A DNA stretch of 64,000 bases from NCBI RefSeq assembly GCF_014884995.1, contig NZ_JABMII010000008.1:161736-225735 (forward strand), in the 5' to 3' direction. Within the stretch, counting starts at the first letter, position 1. The number at the start of each line of letters is the position of its first letter. The notes beneath the pieces were generated by a model. It ran no database searches, had not been told where the DNA came from, and was given only the letters and a program-made list of their open reading frames with translations. The DNA comes from Spirabiliibacterium pneumoniae (GTDB taxonomy: Bacteria; Pseudomonadota; Gammaproteobacteria; Enterobacterales; Pasteurellaceae). A program made the position numbers and the translations under genes. This document shows positions 18,387 through 28,842 of this stretch, piece after piece.

Positions 18387-19346
18387 TCAAATCCAATTCA
18401 GCATTTTTAAGATGACAATGCCGATGGCTGAGGTGAACATGGCGGCGAAGGTGGTGATGCCGATGATGTTAGCAGCGGTTTTGTCATTGCCACCCATGCC
18501 GCGCACCATTGCGTAGCTCGCGGCGGCTACTGGTGTTGAGGTCATTAAAAAGACTACCCCCAACCCGATGCCATGTAGCCCAAAGGCGTGGGCGAGTAGC
18601 ACCATAATTAATGGTGCGATAAATACCCTGCCACAACTCGATGAAATAGCAACCATCGAAGTGCTATCTATCCGTTTGAGATCTAAACTGGCACCAGCGC
18701 AAAGTAACGCCAGCGGTAGTGTCATATGCGAAAGATAATTGCCTGTGCTAATCAAGGGGACTGGGATTTTAAATGGCAGGTGGCTGACCACCAGTGCGAT
18801 GATGATCGCTAAAATCAGCGGATTTTTAATTAATTGTTTGAACACATAAATAATATCTGCTTTGCCGTTTTCCGCCAGTGAGCGGCTTAAGGTTATCACC
18901 GCTAAAACGTTATATAACAGCGTGATAAGTGCGGTATAGACCGACGCCACCGCAAGGCCTGCCGCGCCGTAGGCATTAGCGCACAACGACAGCCCGATAA
19001 TGCCGCTGTTGCCACGAAATACACCTTGCACAAAGGTACCGCGCTCACGTTTGTCCGCCACAAAGCGCCAAGCATACAGTTCTGCAAGCGTGAAAATAAT
19101 GAATGTGCCGAGATAACCAACGCCAACGATACTTAACTGAGAAGTATAATCCGTTGGGTTTTGCACAATGCTTAAAAATAAAAGTGCGGGTAGCGTGATG
19201 TTAAACACTAATTTCGCCCCTTGCTGAGCAAAATGGTCGTTGATCATGCCAATGCGTTTAAGATAAATGCCAAGCAGCAGCATTAAAATATTGGGCAGTG
19301 TTACACTCACTGAGAAGGCGATAGAGTCGAGAAAAGTGTCTTGCAT
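18387..19346 (-). CDS. AEC-family transporter (auxin efflux carrier-like)
   Basis: The 319-residue membrane protein has about ten hydrophobic segments and the layout of the AEC (membrane transport protein) family, with NILMLLLGIYLKRIGMI near the start. The repeated half contains GASLDLKRI and a late TPVAAASYAMVRGMGG segment. Members move carboxylates, amino acids or other small organic anions; the substrate here cannot be read from the sequence. It is convergent with mrcB and divergent from guaB. The start at 19346 gives a normal N-terminus. Confidence 0.88.
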   Translation of the reverse strand: MQDTFLDSIAFSVSVTLPNILMLLLGIYLKRIGMINDHFAQQGAKLVFNITLPALLFLSIVQNPTDYTSQLSIVGVGYLGTFIIFTLAELYAWRFVADKRERGTFVQGVFRGNSGIIGLSLCANAYGAAGLAVASVYTALITLLYNVLAVITLSRSLAENGKADIIYVFKQLIKNPLILAIIIALVVSHLPFKIPVPLISTGNYLSHMTLPLALLCAGASLDLKRIDSTSMVAISSSCGRVFIAPLIMVLLAHAFGLHGIGLGVVFLMTSTPVAAASYAMVRGMGGNDKTAANIIGITTFAAMFTSAIGIVILKMLNWI

Positions 19347-19442
19347 GACATGTCCTACCGAAAAAACATCGTTCTATCTTAGTCATATTTCATCTAAATT
19401 GCCAGTATAAGTCAGAAAGTGGTGTTGATACGTTAAAAGTCA

Positions 19443-20982
<1,540 letters not shown>

Positions 20983-20987
20983 GCCAA

Positions 20988-21016
20988 AACCGCACTTTGA
21001 TGATTAAAGTGCGGTT
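20988..21016. terminator. Inverted uptake-signal hairpin after guaB
   Basis: AACCGCACTTT at 20988-20998 pairs with AAAGTGCGGTT at 21006-21016 around a seven-base loop. No long T-run follows on the plus strand, so it may attenuate rather than stop read-through towards guaA. Confidence 0.65.
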
Positions 21017-21055
21017 GATTTGAATAGTTGCTATTAGATATAAGGACTAGACCAA

Positions 21056-21373
21056 ATGAAAAAACTCGCTATGCTTTTAATGACTCTTTTTTTATCCGCC
21101 TGTGCCAATGATTGGTCATCAAGTGGTGTCCCTGATATGTATGAAGGTCAATCGCAAGAAAGTGTGCTAAAAGCCTTAGCGAAAAATCATTGGGTGATTA
21201 AAAAACAAGACACTGATGAAGACGGCACTTTATATCTCATTGCTGAAGGTAAACCGACAGCCCAATTTGCACGCCTCTACGGTTCAGATTGTCGCCAAGG
21301 TGCATTTGCAATCTATAAAAAAGAAGGCTTGCAAGTGCTAAAAACGTCATCATGCCAAGCCACTAAAAAATAA
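21056..21373 (+). CDS. Small predicted lipoprotein between guaB and guaA
   Basis: This 105-residue protein has a lipoprotein signal peptide (MKKLAMLLMTLFLSAC), with the lipobox LSAC and the modified cysteine at residue 16. The residue after it is Asn, and an inner or outer membrane fate cannot be decided. The mature part is short, charged and contains a second pair of cysteines (DCRQG and SSCQ) that could form a disulphide. I do not recognise the family. It has its own ribosome site (AAGGACT) and lies 22 bases before guaA, so it may be co-transcribed with it. Confidence 0.8.
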   Translation: MKKLAMLLMTLFLSACANDWSSSGVPDMYEGQSQESVLKALAKNHWVIKKQDTDEDGTLYLIAEGKPTAQFARLYGSDCRQGAFAIYKKEGLQVLKTSSCQATKK

Positions 21374-21395
21374 TATTTAATCAATAGAGATCATA

Positions 21396-22970
21396 ATGAA
21401 CAACATCCACAACGACAAAATCCTTATCCTCGACTTTGGTTCGCAATATACCCAACTGATCGCACGACGCATTCGTGAAATTGGCGTTTATTGTGAGCTG
21501 TGGGCGTGGGACGTTTCAGAGCAAGACATCCGCGATTTCAACCCGAAAGGGATCATCCTTTCTGGCGGGCCAGAAAGCACCACGGAAGAAAACAGCCCGC
21601 GTGCGCCAGAATATGTGTTCAACGCTGGTGTGCCAGTGCTGGGCATTTGTTACGGCATGCAAACCATGGCAATGCAACTCGGTGGCTTGACCGAAACTTC
21701 TGATCATCGCGAGTTTGGCTATGCGCAAGTAGCGTTAGAAAATCCAACCGCACTTTTTGCTAATATGAAAGATGCGCAAAACGACACTGGTCGTGCGTTG
21801 CTGGATGTGTGGATGAGCCACGGTGACAAAGTCACCCGCTTGCCACCGCACTTTAGTATTGCTGGCACCACCGCTACCTGCCCAATCGCCGCTATGGCGG
21901 ACGAACAGCGTCATTTTTATGGTGTGCAGTTCCACCCAGAAGTCACTCACACTAAAAGTGGCTTAACACTGCTCACCAACTTTGTGGAAAACATCTGCGG
22001 CTGTGCACGCGAATGGACGGCAGAAAACATCATTGAAGACGCTGTGGCACGCATTAAAGCACAAGTTGGTGACGACCAAGTGATTTTAGGCCTTTCTGGT
22101 GGCGTGGATTCATCTGTGACCGCACTTTTACTCCACCGCGCCATTGGCAAAAATCTCCACTGCGTGTTTGTCGATAACGGCTTGCTGCGACTTAACGAAG
22201 CCGAGCAAGTAATGGAGATGTTCGGCGATAAATTCGGACTGAATATTATCCACGTCAACGCTGAAGATCGTTTCTTAAATGAACTTAAAGGCGTGGCAGA
22301 TCCTGAAGCCAAACGCAAAATCATCGGCAAAGTGTTTGTTGATGTGTTCGATGAAGAATCCCACAAACTCAGCAACGTCAAATGGCTCGCACAAGGCACA
22401 ATCTACCCTGACGTGATTGAGTCCGCCGCCAGCAAAACGGGCAAAGCGCACGTGATTAAATCCCACCACAATGTGGGTGGCTTGCCAGATTATATGAAAC
22501 TTGGGCTGGTTGAACCGCTGAAAGAATTGTTCAAAGACGAAGTACGCAAAATCGGCCTTGCCCTCGGCTTGCCGCACGAAATGTTAATGCGTCACCCATT
22601 CCCAGGCCCTGGACTTGGCGTGCGCGTGCTCGGCGAGGTGAAAAAAGAATACTGCGACATCCTCCGCCGCGCCGACGCAATCTTCATCGAAGAGCTGCAC
22701 AACGCCGATTGGTACCACAAAGTTAGCCAAGCCTTCACCGTATTTCTGCCAGTGAAATCCGTCGGCGTGATGGGCGACGGGCGCAAATATGACTGGGTTG
22801 TCTCTATCCGTGCGGTGCAAACCATCGACTTCATGACCGCCCACTGGGCACACCTGCCATACGACCTACTCGGCAAAGTGTCCAACCGCATCATCAACGA
22901 AGTCAATGGCATATCCCGCGTCACCTACGACATCAGCGGCAAACCACCTGCTACGATTGAGTGGGAGTAA
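21396..22970 (+). CDS. guaA: GMP synthase (glutamine-hydrolysing)
   Basis: GuaA aminates XMP to GMP using glutamine and ATP. The 524-residue protein has an N-terminal amidotransferase with its Cys in GICYGMQ and the His-Glu pair in QFHPEVTHT. The ATP pyrophosphatase domain shows the P-loop [13 protein letters not shown] near residue 235. The C-terminal dimerisation domain ends in the usual [10 protein letters not shown]. The length matches E. coli GuaA (525). A strong terminator follows directly, and then the accessory restriction-type block begins. Confidence 0.98.
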   Translation: MNNIHNDKILILDFGSQYTQLIARRIREIGVYCELWAWDVSEQDIRDFNPKGIILSGGPESTTEENSPRAPEYVFNAGVPVLGICYGMQTMAMQLGGLTETSDHREFGYAQVALENPTALFANMKDAQNDTGRALLDVWMSHGDKVTRLPPHFSIAGTTATCPIAAMADEQRHFYGVQFHPEVTHTKSGLTLLTNFVENICGCAREWTAENIIEDAVARIKAQVGDDQVILGLSGGVDSSVTALLLHRAIGKNLHCVFVDNGLLRLNEAEQVMEMFGDKFGLNIIHVNAEDRFLNELKGVADPEAKRKIIGKVFVDVFDEESHKLSNVKWLAQGTIYPDVIESAASKTGKAHVIKSHHNVGGLPDYMKLGLVEPLKELFKDEVRKIGLALGLPHEMLMRHPFPGPGLGVRVLGEVKKEYCDILRRADAIFIEELHNADWYHKVSQAFTVFLPVKSVGVMGDGRKYDWVVSIRAVQTIDFMTAHWAHLPYDLLGKVSNRIINEVNGISRVTYDISGKPPATIEWE

Positions 22971-22973
22971 ACA

Positions 22974-23001
22974 AAAGCCCTTTTTACAGGGCTTTTTTTA
23001 T
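22974..23001 (+). terminator. guaA terminator
   Basis: AAAGCCC at 22974-22980 pairs with GGGCTTT at 22989-22995 around an eight-base loop, followed by a T-run. It is a clear Rho-independent terminator and marks the left edge of the accessory block. Confidence 0.92.
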
Positions 23002-23077
23002 TTTAAAATAACCCAGCACTTGTATTCTTATGATTCATTTCTAAGATCAACCCAGTTCTTATAAATTGGTGAAATAA

Positions 23078-26000
23078 ATGGAAACAAAAGTCTTCAACAA
23101 CATCACTGACATCGTGCGCGATGATCTTTTGCTGAGTATTCAACCGGACAGCAGAGTTTCCGTCACTGCCGCCTGTTTTTCTATGTATGCTTATAAAGAA
23201 TTACAAAAGCAACTGGAATCTGTTGATGCGTTCCGTTTTATTTTTACCTCTCCCACTTTTATTACCGAAAAAGCGCAAAAGCAAAAACGGGAATTTTATA
23301 TTCCCAGATTAAGTCGTGAAAACAGCCTTTATGGCACTGAATACGAGATAAAACTCAGAAATGAAATGACGCAAAAAGCCGTTGCCAAAGAATGTGCGGA
23401 TTGGATCAGAAAAAAAGCGACGTTTAAATCGAATATCACAGGCGAAAACATGAGCAGCTTCATGACTATCGAAAGCCATCAGCATACTCTCGCTTATATG
23501 CCATTCAATGGCTTCACTACCACTGATATCGGCTGTGAACGCGGTAATAATATTTGTAACATGATCAACCGTTTTGAAGCAGCTATATCGCTTCCTTACA
23601 CGCAGCTATTTGAAACATTATGGAATGATGCTCAAAAATTCCAAGATGTTACCGAAGCGGTGATTGAAAACATCACCACGGCATACAACGAAAATGCACC
23701 GGAATTCATTTATTTCATGACCTTGTATCATATCTTTAATGAATTTCTGGAAGACCTTTCAGAAGATGAATTGCCCAATGAAGCCACCGGCTTTAAAACC
23801 AGCAAAATTTGGAGCTTACTTTATGACTTTCAAAAAGATGCTGTATTAGCCATCATCAATAAGCTGGAGCGTTATAACGGCTGTATTTTGGCGGATAGCG
23901 TCGGCTTGGGGAAAACCTTTACCGCACTTGCTGTGGTGAAATACTATGAAAACAGAAATAAAAGTGTGCTGGTATTGTGTCCGAAAAAGCTGGCAGAAAA
24001 TTGGAATACCTATAAAGATAATTATGTGAATAATCCCATCGCAGCCGACAGGCTTAACTATGATGTGTTATTCCACACCGATTTATCACGCGCACAAGGA
24101 CAATCAAACGGACTGGATTTAGAGCGCTTAAATTGGGGCAACTATGATTTAGTGGTGATTGATGAATCGCATAATTTTCGCAACGGCACCGGCACGCACG
24201 CAGACACCCACGAAAACCGCTACACCAAGCTGATGGAAAAAATCATCAAATCCGGCGTCAAAACCAAAGTGTTAATGCTCTCAGCCACGCCGGTGAACAA
24301 TCGCTTTATCGACCTGAAAAACCAACTTGCCCTTGCCTATGAAGGCAATTCGGAAAACATCAATCACCAACTCAAGACCGGCAAAACGATTGAAGAAATT
24401 TTCAAGCAAGCCCAAAGAGCCTTCAACACTTGGAGCAAGCTGGAAGCAGATGCGCGCACAACAGAAGCCCTACTGACAACATTGGATTTTGATTTTTTTG
24501 AATTACTCGACAGCGTGACCATTGCGCGTTCCAGAAAACATATCGAAAAATACTACGACACCGCTGCCATCGGGCAATTCCCCGCACGCAGAAAGCCTGT
24601 GTCATTGCGCCCACCGCTGACGGATTTAAATACCGCGATTAATTACAACGAAATTTACGAGCAACTGATGCAGCTTAATCTTGCTATCTACACACCGTCG
24701 AATTATATCTTTCCGAGCAAAATAGAAAAATATAACGACCTTGCGTCCAACAAAGAAAACCTCACGCAAGCAGGGCGTGAAAAAGGTGTGCGGCAACTGA
24801 TGAGCATCAATCTATTAAAACGCTTGGAAAGCTCAGTCAATTCCTTCCGTCTTACGCTAAAAAGAATCAAAGCCTTGATTGACGACACCATTACCGCGAT
24901 TGATGACTTTGAACAATCCGGACGCGCAAATATTGAAGGTTACGACGCAGCAGATGACGAATGGGATGTGGATGACAGCAACACCGACTACTTTACCGTC
25001 GGCAAAAAGGTAAAAATTGATCTCGCTGATATGGACTACTCTTCATGGCGCACTGAATTACAAGCAGATGCTGAAACCATAGAGCTGATAACCGCTATGG
25101 TAGACGACATCACTCCGGAGCACGACAGTAAACTGCAAGCGCTTCTTAAACTACTGGCGCAAAAAATTGAGCATCCCATCAATGCGGGCAACCAAAAAGT
25201 GCTGGTGTTTTCCGCCTTTGCCGACACAGCAGAATATTTATACGAACACGTCAGCACCTTTATCAAAAAACGCTACGGCTTGGATACAGCACTTATTACC
25301 GGCAGCATCGACGGCAAAACCACGATTAAAGGCTTTCGGGCAACGCTTAACAATGTGCTCACTTGTTTCTCACCAATTTCAAAAGACAGAGCATTATTAA
25401 TGCCCGACAGCCAAACTGAAATCGACGTGCTGATTGCCACAGACTGTATTTCTGAAGGACAAAACCTGCAAGACTGCGATTATCTGGTCAACTACGACAT
25501 TCACTGGAACCCCGTGCGCATTATTCAGCGCTTTGGACGTATTGACCGCATCGGCAGTCAAAATGCTGAAATTCAGCTGGTCAACTTCTGGCCGGATTTA
25601 GATTTGGATGAATACATCAATCTCAAAGGACGGGTAGAAACCCGCATGAAAATATCGGTGATGACTTCTACCGGTGATGACAACCTCATCAACCCCGAAG
25701 AAAAAGGCGATTTAGAATACCGCAAGCAACAGCTCAAGCGCCTGCAAGAAGAAGTGGTGGATATGGAGGACATCTCCGGCGGCATCTCCATTATGGATTT
25801 AGGACTGAATGAATTTCGCCTTGACCTGCTGGAATACGTCAAACAGCACGGTGATTTGGATAACAAACCCAAAGGAATGCACGCGGTTACGGCTGCTACA
25901 ACGGAACTCCCGCAAGGCGTGGTGTTTGTGCTGAAAAATATCAACGATAGCGTCAATGCCGACAAACAAAACCGCATTCACCCGTTTTACATGGTCTATA

Positions 26001-26329
26001 TCGCCGCCGACGGTAGCGTGGTGTGTGATTATCTCAACCCCAAAGCCTTGCTTGACCATATCCGCCTGCTTTGCCGCGGTAAAAAAGCACCAATTCCCGC
26101 ACTTTACGAGGCTTTTAACCGCGAAACCGACGACGGGCGCAACATGGGCAAAGTTTCTCAATTACTCGATGATGCCATCAGCTCCATTATCAGCCGCAAA
26201 GAAGAAAGCGACATCGACAGCCTGTTTTCAGCAGGCGGAACTTCAGCGCTCATATCCGACATTAGCGGATTGGATGATTTTGAACTCATTTGTTTTTTAG
26301 TGGTGAAAACGTCTCAGGAAGCATCATGA
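23078..26329 (+). CDS. SNF2-type helicase with degenerate PLD-like N-terminal domain
   Basis: This 1083-residue protein heads a four-gene defence-type operon. Its N-terminal 200 or so residues resemble the phospholipase D-like domain found on related helicases, but the HxK(x)4D catalytic motif is not evident; the corresponding stretch (residues 134-152) reads SHQHTLAYMP then TTTDIGCERGNN. A two-lobed superfamily 2 helicase follows. Its motifs are GLGKT at 276-280, DESH at 362-365, SATP at 402-405, and QRFGRIDRIGSQ at 817-828, a RapA/SNF2-like motif VI. It probably translocates on DNA; it may steer or license the Res-Mod pair. The stop overlaps the next start (ATGA). It carries one uptake signal, at 23921. 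Confidence 0.9.
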   Translation: METKVFNNITDIVRDDLLLSIQPDSRVSVTAACFSMYAYKELQKQLESVDAFRFIFTSPTFITEKAQKQKREFYIPRLSRENSLYGTEYEIKLRNEMTQKAVAKECADWIRKKATFKSNITGENMSSFMTIESHQHTLAYMPFNGFTTTDIGCERGNNICNMINRFEAAISLPYTQLFETLWNDAQKFQDVTEAVIENITTAYNENAPEFIYFMTLYHIFNEFLEDLSEDELPNEATGFKTSKIWSLLYDFQKDAVLAIINKLERYNGCILADSVGLGKTFTALAVVKYYENRNKSVLVLCPKKLAENWNTYKDNYVNNPIAADRLNYDVLFHTDLSRAQGQSNGLDLERLNWGNYDLVVIDESHNFRNGTGTHADTHENRYTKLMEKIIKSGVKTKVLMLSATPVNNRFIDLKNQLALAYEGNSENINHQLKTGKTIEEIFKQAQRAFNTWSKLEADARTTEALLTTLDFDFFELLDSVTIARSRKHIEKYYDTAAIGQFPARRKPVSLRPPLTDLNTAINYNEIYEQLMQLNLAIYTPSNYIFPSKIEKYNDLASNKENLTQAGREKGVRQLMSINLLKRLESSVNSFRLTLKRIKALIDDTITAIDDFEQSGRANIEGYDAADDEWDVDDSNTDYFTVGKKVKIDLADMDYSSWRTELQADAETIELITAMVDDITPEHDSKLQALLKLLAQKIEHPINAGNQKVLVFSAFADTAEYLYEHVSTFIKKRYGLDTALITGSIDGKTTIKGFRATLNNVLTCFSPISKDRALLMPDSQTEIDVLIATDCISEGQNLQDCDYLVNYDIHWNPVRIIQRFGRIDRIGSQNAEIQLVNFWPDLDLDEYINLKGRVETRMKISVMTSTGDDNLINPEEKGDLEYRKQQLKRLQEEVVDMEDISGGISIMDLGLNEFRLDLLEYVKQHGDLDNKPKGMHAVTAATTELPQGVVFVLKNINDSVNADKQNRIHPFYMVYIAADGSVVCDYLNPKALLDHIRLLCRGKKAPIPALYEAFNRETDDGRNMGKVSQLLDDAISSIISRKEESDIDSLFSAGGTSALISDISGLDDFELICFLVVKTSQEAS

Positions 26330-26985
26330 TCAAATTGCCCAAAAGCACCGAATTTGAAAAAAGAAAAAGAATTCCTAAGCAACAATTTTACGAAAAAATA
26401 GATATTCCTTCTGCCGTAAAAAAAGCCTTTGTCGCGCAAATAAAAGCCATTTATTGGCGCAATAAAATTGATGCGTCAAAAGCTAATCTTGCGCCAAGTG
26501 ATGAAGTCATTGAGATTGAAGTGTTTGAAATCTTACTCAACCAACCGAGCATTGATGAAGCATTGCTCAAGCAAATTGATAAACAAATTCCCTATCACAT
26601 TATCTTTTTACTGGAATATCAGGGGAAATATCAGGCATGGATTGGTTATAAAGAAGCCGCCGCCGCGGGCAATCATGCTTTTAAAGTCAATCGCTATTAC
26701 CATACGCAGTGGCTGGCAGAAGAACAACTATCGCTACGGTTAGAAGGTTTAGACATCAAAAGTGCCTATGAAAACTTTATCCGCCAAATCGCCGGCGAAC
26801 GACTCAGCGGCAAGCAACCTTCAGGCAGCCTTAAAGCCGCGGTGGAATGTGATGAACAACGGCAAAAACTGCAAAAGCGCATCGCCGCCTTGCAACGTAA
26901 AATAGCCAAAGAAAAACAGCTCAACAAACAAATGCTGCTTAATACCGAACTGAAAAAACTCAAACAAGAATTGGAGAACCTCTAA
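26326..26985 (+). CDS. DUF4391-like protein of the helicase-Mod-Res operon
   Basis: The 219-residue protein begins MIKLPKSTEFEKRKRIPKQQFYEK, and the middle contains FLLEYQGKYQAWIGYK and HAFKVNRYYHTQWL. These features fit the uncharacterised DUF4391 family, often encoded beside such helicases. The last 50 or so residues are rich in Lys, Gln and Leu in a heptad-like pattern and probably form a coiled coil. I chose the ATG at 26326, which overlaps the helicase stop; the frame extends to 26290 but that would overlap by 40 bases. Its stop overlaps the Mod start by one base. No catalytic motif is visible. It may be an adaptor between helicase and Res-Mod. Confidence 0.82.
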   Translation: MIKLPKSTEFEKRKRIPKQQFYEKIDIPSAVKKAFVAQIKAIYWRNKIDASKANLAPSDEVIEIEVFEILLNQPSIDEALLKQIDKQIPYHIIFLLEYQGKYQAWIGYKEAAAAGNHAFKVNRYYHTQWLAEEQLSLRLEGLDIKSAYENFIRQIAGERLSGKQPSGSLKAAVECDEQRQKLQKRIAALQRKIAKEKQLNKQMLLNTELKKLKQELENL

Positions 26986-28832
26986 TGGAAAAAATGCGCA
27001 TGGCATCCGCTGATATGACCGCACAACATATCGACCAAATCGCCGAACTTTTCCCCAACTGCATCACCGAAACCGTGGACAACAAAGGCAAGCCGAAAAA
27101 AGCAATTAACTTTGAGATGCTCAAACAAATGCTTGCCGATGAAGTGCTGGACGGCGATGAAGCGTATGAATTCACTTGGGTGGGTAAAAAAGCCGCGATG
27201 GTAGAAGCCAACAAGCCGATTAGCAAAACCCTGCGCCCCTGCCCTGAAGAAAGCGTGAACTGGGACACTACCGAAAATCTCTATATTGAAGGCGATAATT
27301 TAGAAGTCTTGAAGCTCTTGCAAGAAAGCTATCTGGGCAAAGTGAAAATGATTTATATCGACCCGCCGTATAACACCGGCAACGATTTTATCTACAACGA
27401 TGATTTCAAAATGACCGCCGCCGACTATGCCGACGAAAACGGCGAGTTTGACGACGACGGCAACCGCCTGTTTAAAAACACCGAAACCAACGGACGCTTT
27501 CATTCTGATTGGTGCTCGATGATTTACTCACGGCTGATGCTTGCACGCCACTTGCTCAGCGATGATGGCGTGATTTTTATTTCGATTGATGACAATGAAC
27601 AGGCGAATTTGAAAAAGATATGTGATGAGGTGTTTGGAGCGGGGAATTTTGTGGCGCAGATGGTTTGGAAGAAAAAGCAAGGCGGTGGCAATGATTCAAA
27701 CCATGTTGTTATTGAGCATGAATATATCATTGCATACACTAAAAATTTAAACATTCTGAAATTAAATTTGGACAAAAAACATCAACTCGATGATAGCTTG
27801 TATCCTTTTACTGATGAGAACGGAAGCTATGGATTGGTTACGCTTGATAAATCTTCAATTAGATTTAGTGATTCGCTAGTTTTTGAAATAAAAGATAATG
27901 AAGGAAATGTTTATTTACCTAGAGTTATTAAAGGAAAACAGTCATGTTGGAGATGGAGTCAGAAAAAAGTTTTAGCTGATTTTGATCAACTGGTTTTTAA
28001 AAATGGCAAGGTATACACAAAATATTACAGACCAAATGGCGTAACCCCTAAAAGCCTATTAATTGATGCGGTTTATGGAAGAACCGAAAGCGGCAATGAT
28101 GATATAAAAAGTCTTTTTGATGGAATGGTGTTCAGTTACCCCAAACCGATCAATTTAGTTTCGCACCTTGCATCTATCGCAACCGATTCAGACGGCATCA
28201 TCCTCGATTTCTTTTCAGGCAGCGCCACTACCGCCCACGCCGTGATGCAACTGAACGCTGAAGACGGCGGTAATCGCCAATTTATTATGGTGCAATTACC
28301 TGAAAAAACTGACCCGAGTTCAGAGGCGTATAAAGCAGGCTTTGAAAATATTTGTGAAATCGGCAAAGAGCGCATCCGACGTGCGGCGAAAAAGATTGCT
28401 GAAGACCATCCTGACAAACCGTTTGATGGCGGTTTTCGTGTGTTGAAAGTCGCGGATTCCAATATGGAAGATGTGTTTTATCACCCTGAAGCATACGATC
28501 AAAAGTTATTGGTGCAAATGGAATCCAATATTAAGCCCGACCGCACTGCTTTGGATTTGCTGTTTGGCTGCCTGATTGATTGGGGTTTGCCGTTGTCCAT
28601 GCCGTATCGTGCCGAAGAGATAGAAGGTTACACCGTGCATAATTACAACGACGGCGATTTAATCGCCTGCTTTGATGATAATGTGTCAGAAAGCGTGGTA
28701 AAAGCGATTGCCAAACTTCAGCCGTTACGCGCCGTGTTCCGTGATAGTGGTTTTGAGAGCAGTCCTGCCAAAATCAATGTGGGCGAGATTTTTAAATGTT
28801 ATGCACCCAATACCCGTGTGAAAGTGATTTAA
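26985..28832 (+). CDS. mod: Type III-like adenine-N6 DNA methyltransferase (Mod)
   Basis: The 615-residue protein is a beta-class amino-methyltransferase. The catalytic DPPY (residues 126-129) precedes the SAM-binding DFFSGSATT (residues 408-416), the order typical of type III Mod proteins. The target-recognition region lies between them, at about residues 220-385. That stretch is strikingly A+T-rich, with 20-33% G+C in 60-base lines by my count, against 53-58% in lines on either side, suggesting a swapped recognition domain. No simple-sequence repeat of the modA type is seen near the start. It is translationally coupled to the DUF4391-like gene and lies ten bases before res. The recognition sequence cannot be predicted. 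Confidence 0.93.
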   Translation: MEKMRMASADMTAQHIDQIAELFPNCITETVDNKGKPKKAINFEMLKQMLADEVLDGDEAYEFTWVGKKAAMVEANKPISKTLRPCPEESVNWDTTENLYIEGDNLEVLKLLQESYLGKVKMIYIDPPYNTGNDFIYNDDFKMTAADYADENGEFDDDGNRLFKNTETNGRFHSDWCSMIYSRLMLARHLLSDDGVIFISIDDNEQANLKKICDEVFGAGNFVAQMVWKKKQGGGNDSNHVVIEHEYIIAYTKNLNILKLNLDKKHQLDDSLYPFTDENGSYGLVTLDKSSIRFSDSLVFEIKDNEGNVYLPRVIKGKQSCWRWSQKKVLADFDQLVFKNGKVYTKYYRPNGVTPKSLLIDAVYGRTESGNDDIKSLFDGMVFSYPKPINLVSHLASIATDSDGIILDFFSGSATTAHAVMQLNAEDGGNRQFIMVQLPEKTDPSSEAYKAGFENICEIGKERIRRAAKKIAEDHPDKPFDGGFRVLKVADSNMEDVFYHPEAYDQKLLVQMESNIKPDRTALDLLFGCLIDWGLPLSMPYRAEEIEGYTVHNYNDGDLIACFDDNVSESVVKAIAKLQPLRAVFRDSGFESSPAKINVGEIFKCYAPNTRVKVI

Positions 28833-28842
28833 GGGGGCGGCG

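Noticed and set aside
26290..26325. Earlier start of the DUF4391-like gene
   Set aside because: It would overlap the helicase gene by 40 bases; the ATG overlapping the stop codon is the more usual coupled start.
26985..27200. Phase-variable repeat at the start of mod, as in H. influenzae modA
   Set aside because: No tetra- or pentanucleotide tandem repeat is present near the start or within the first part of the gene.
23078..28832. DISARM-type system because of the helicase and adenine methylase
   Set aside because: The second gene is not a DUF1998 protein and the last gene is a type III-like Res with its own nuclease, so the layout does not fit DISARM.
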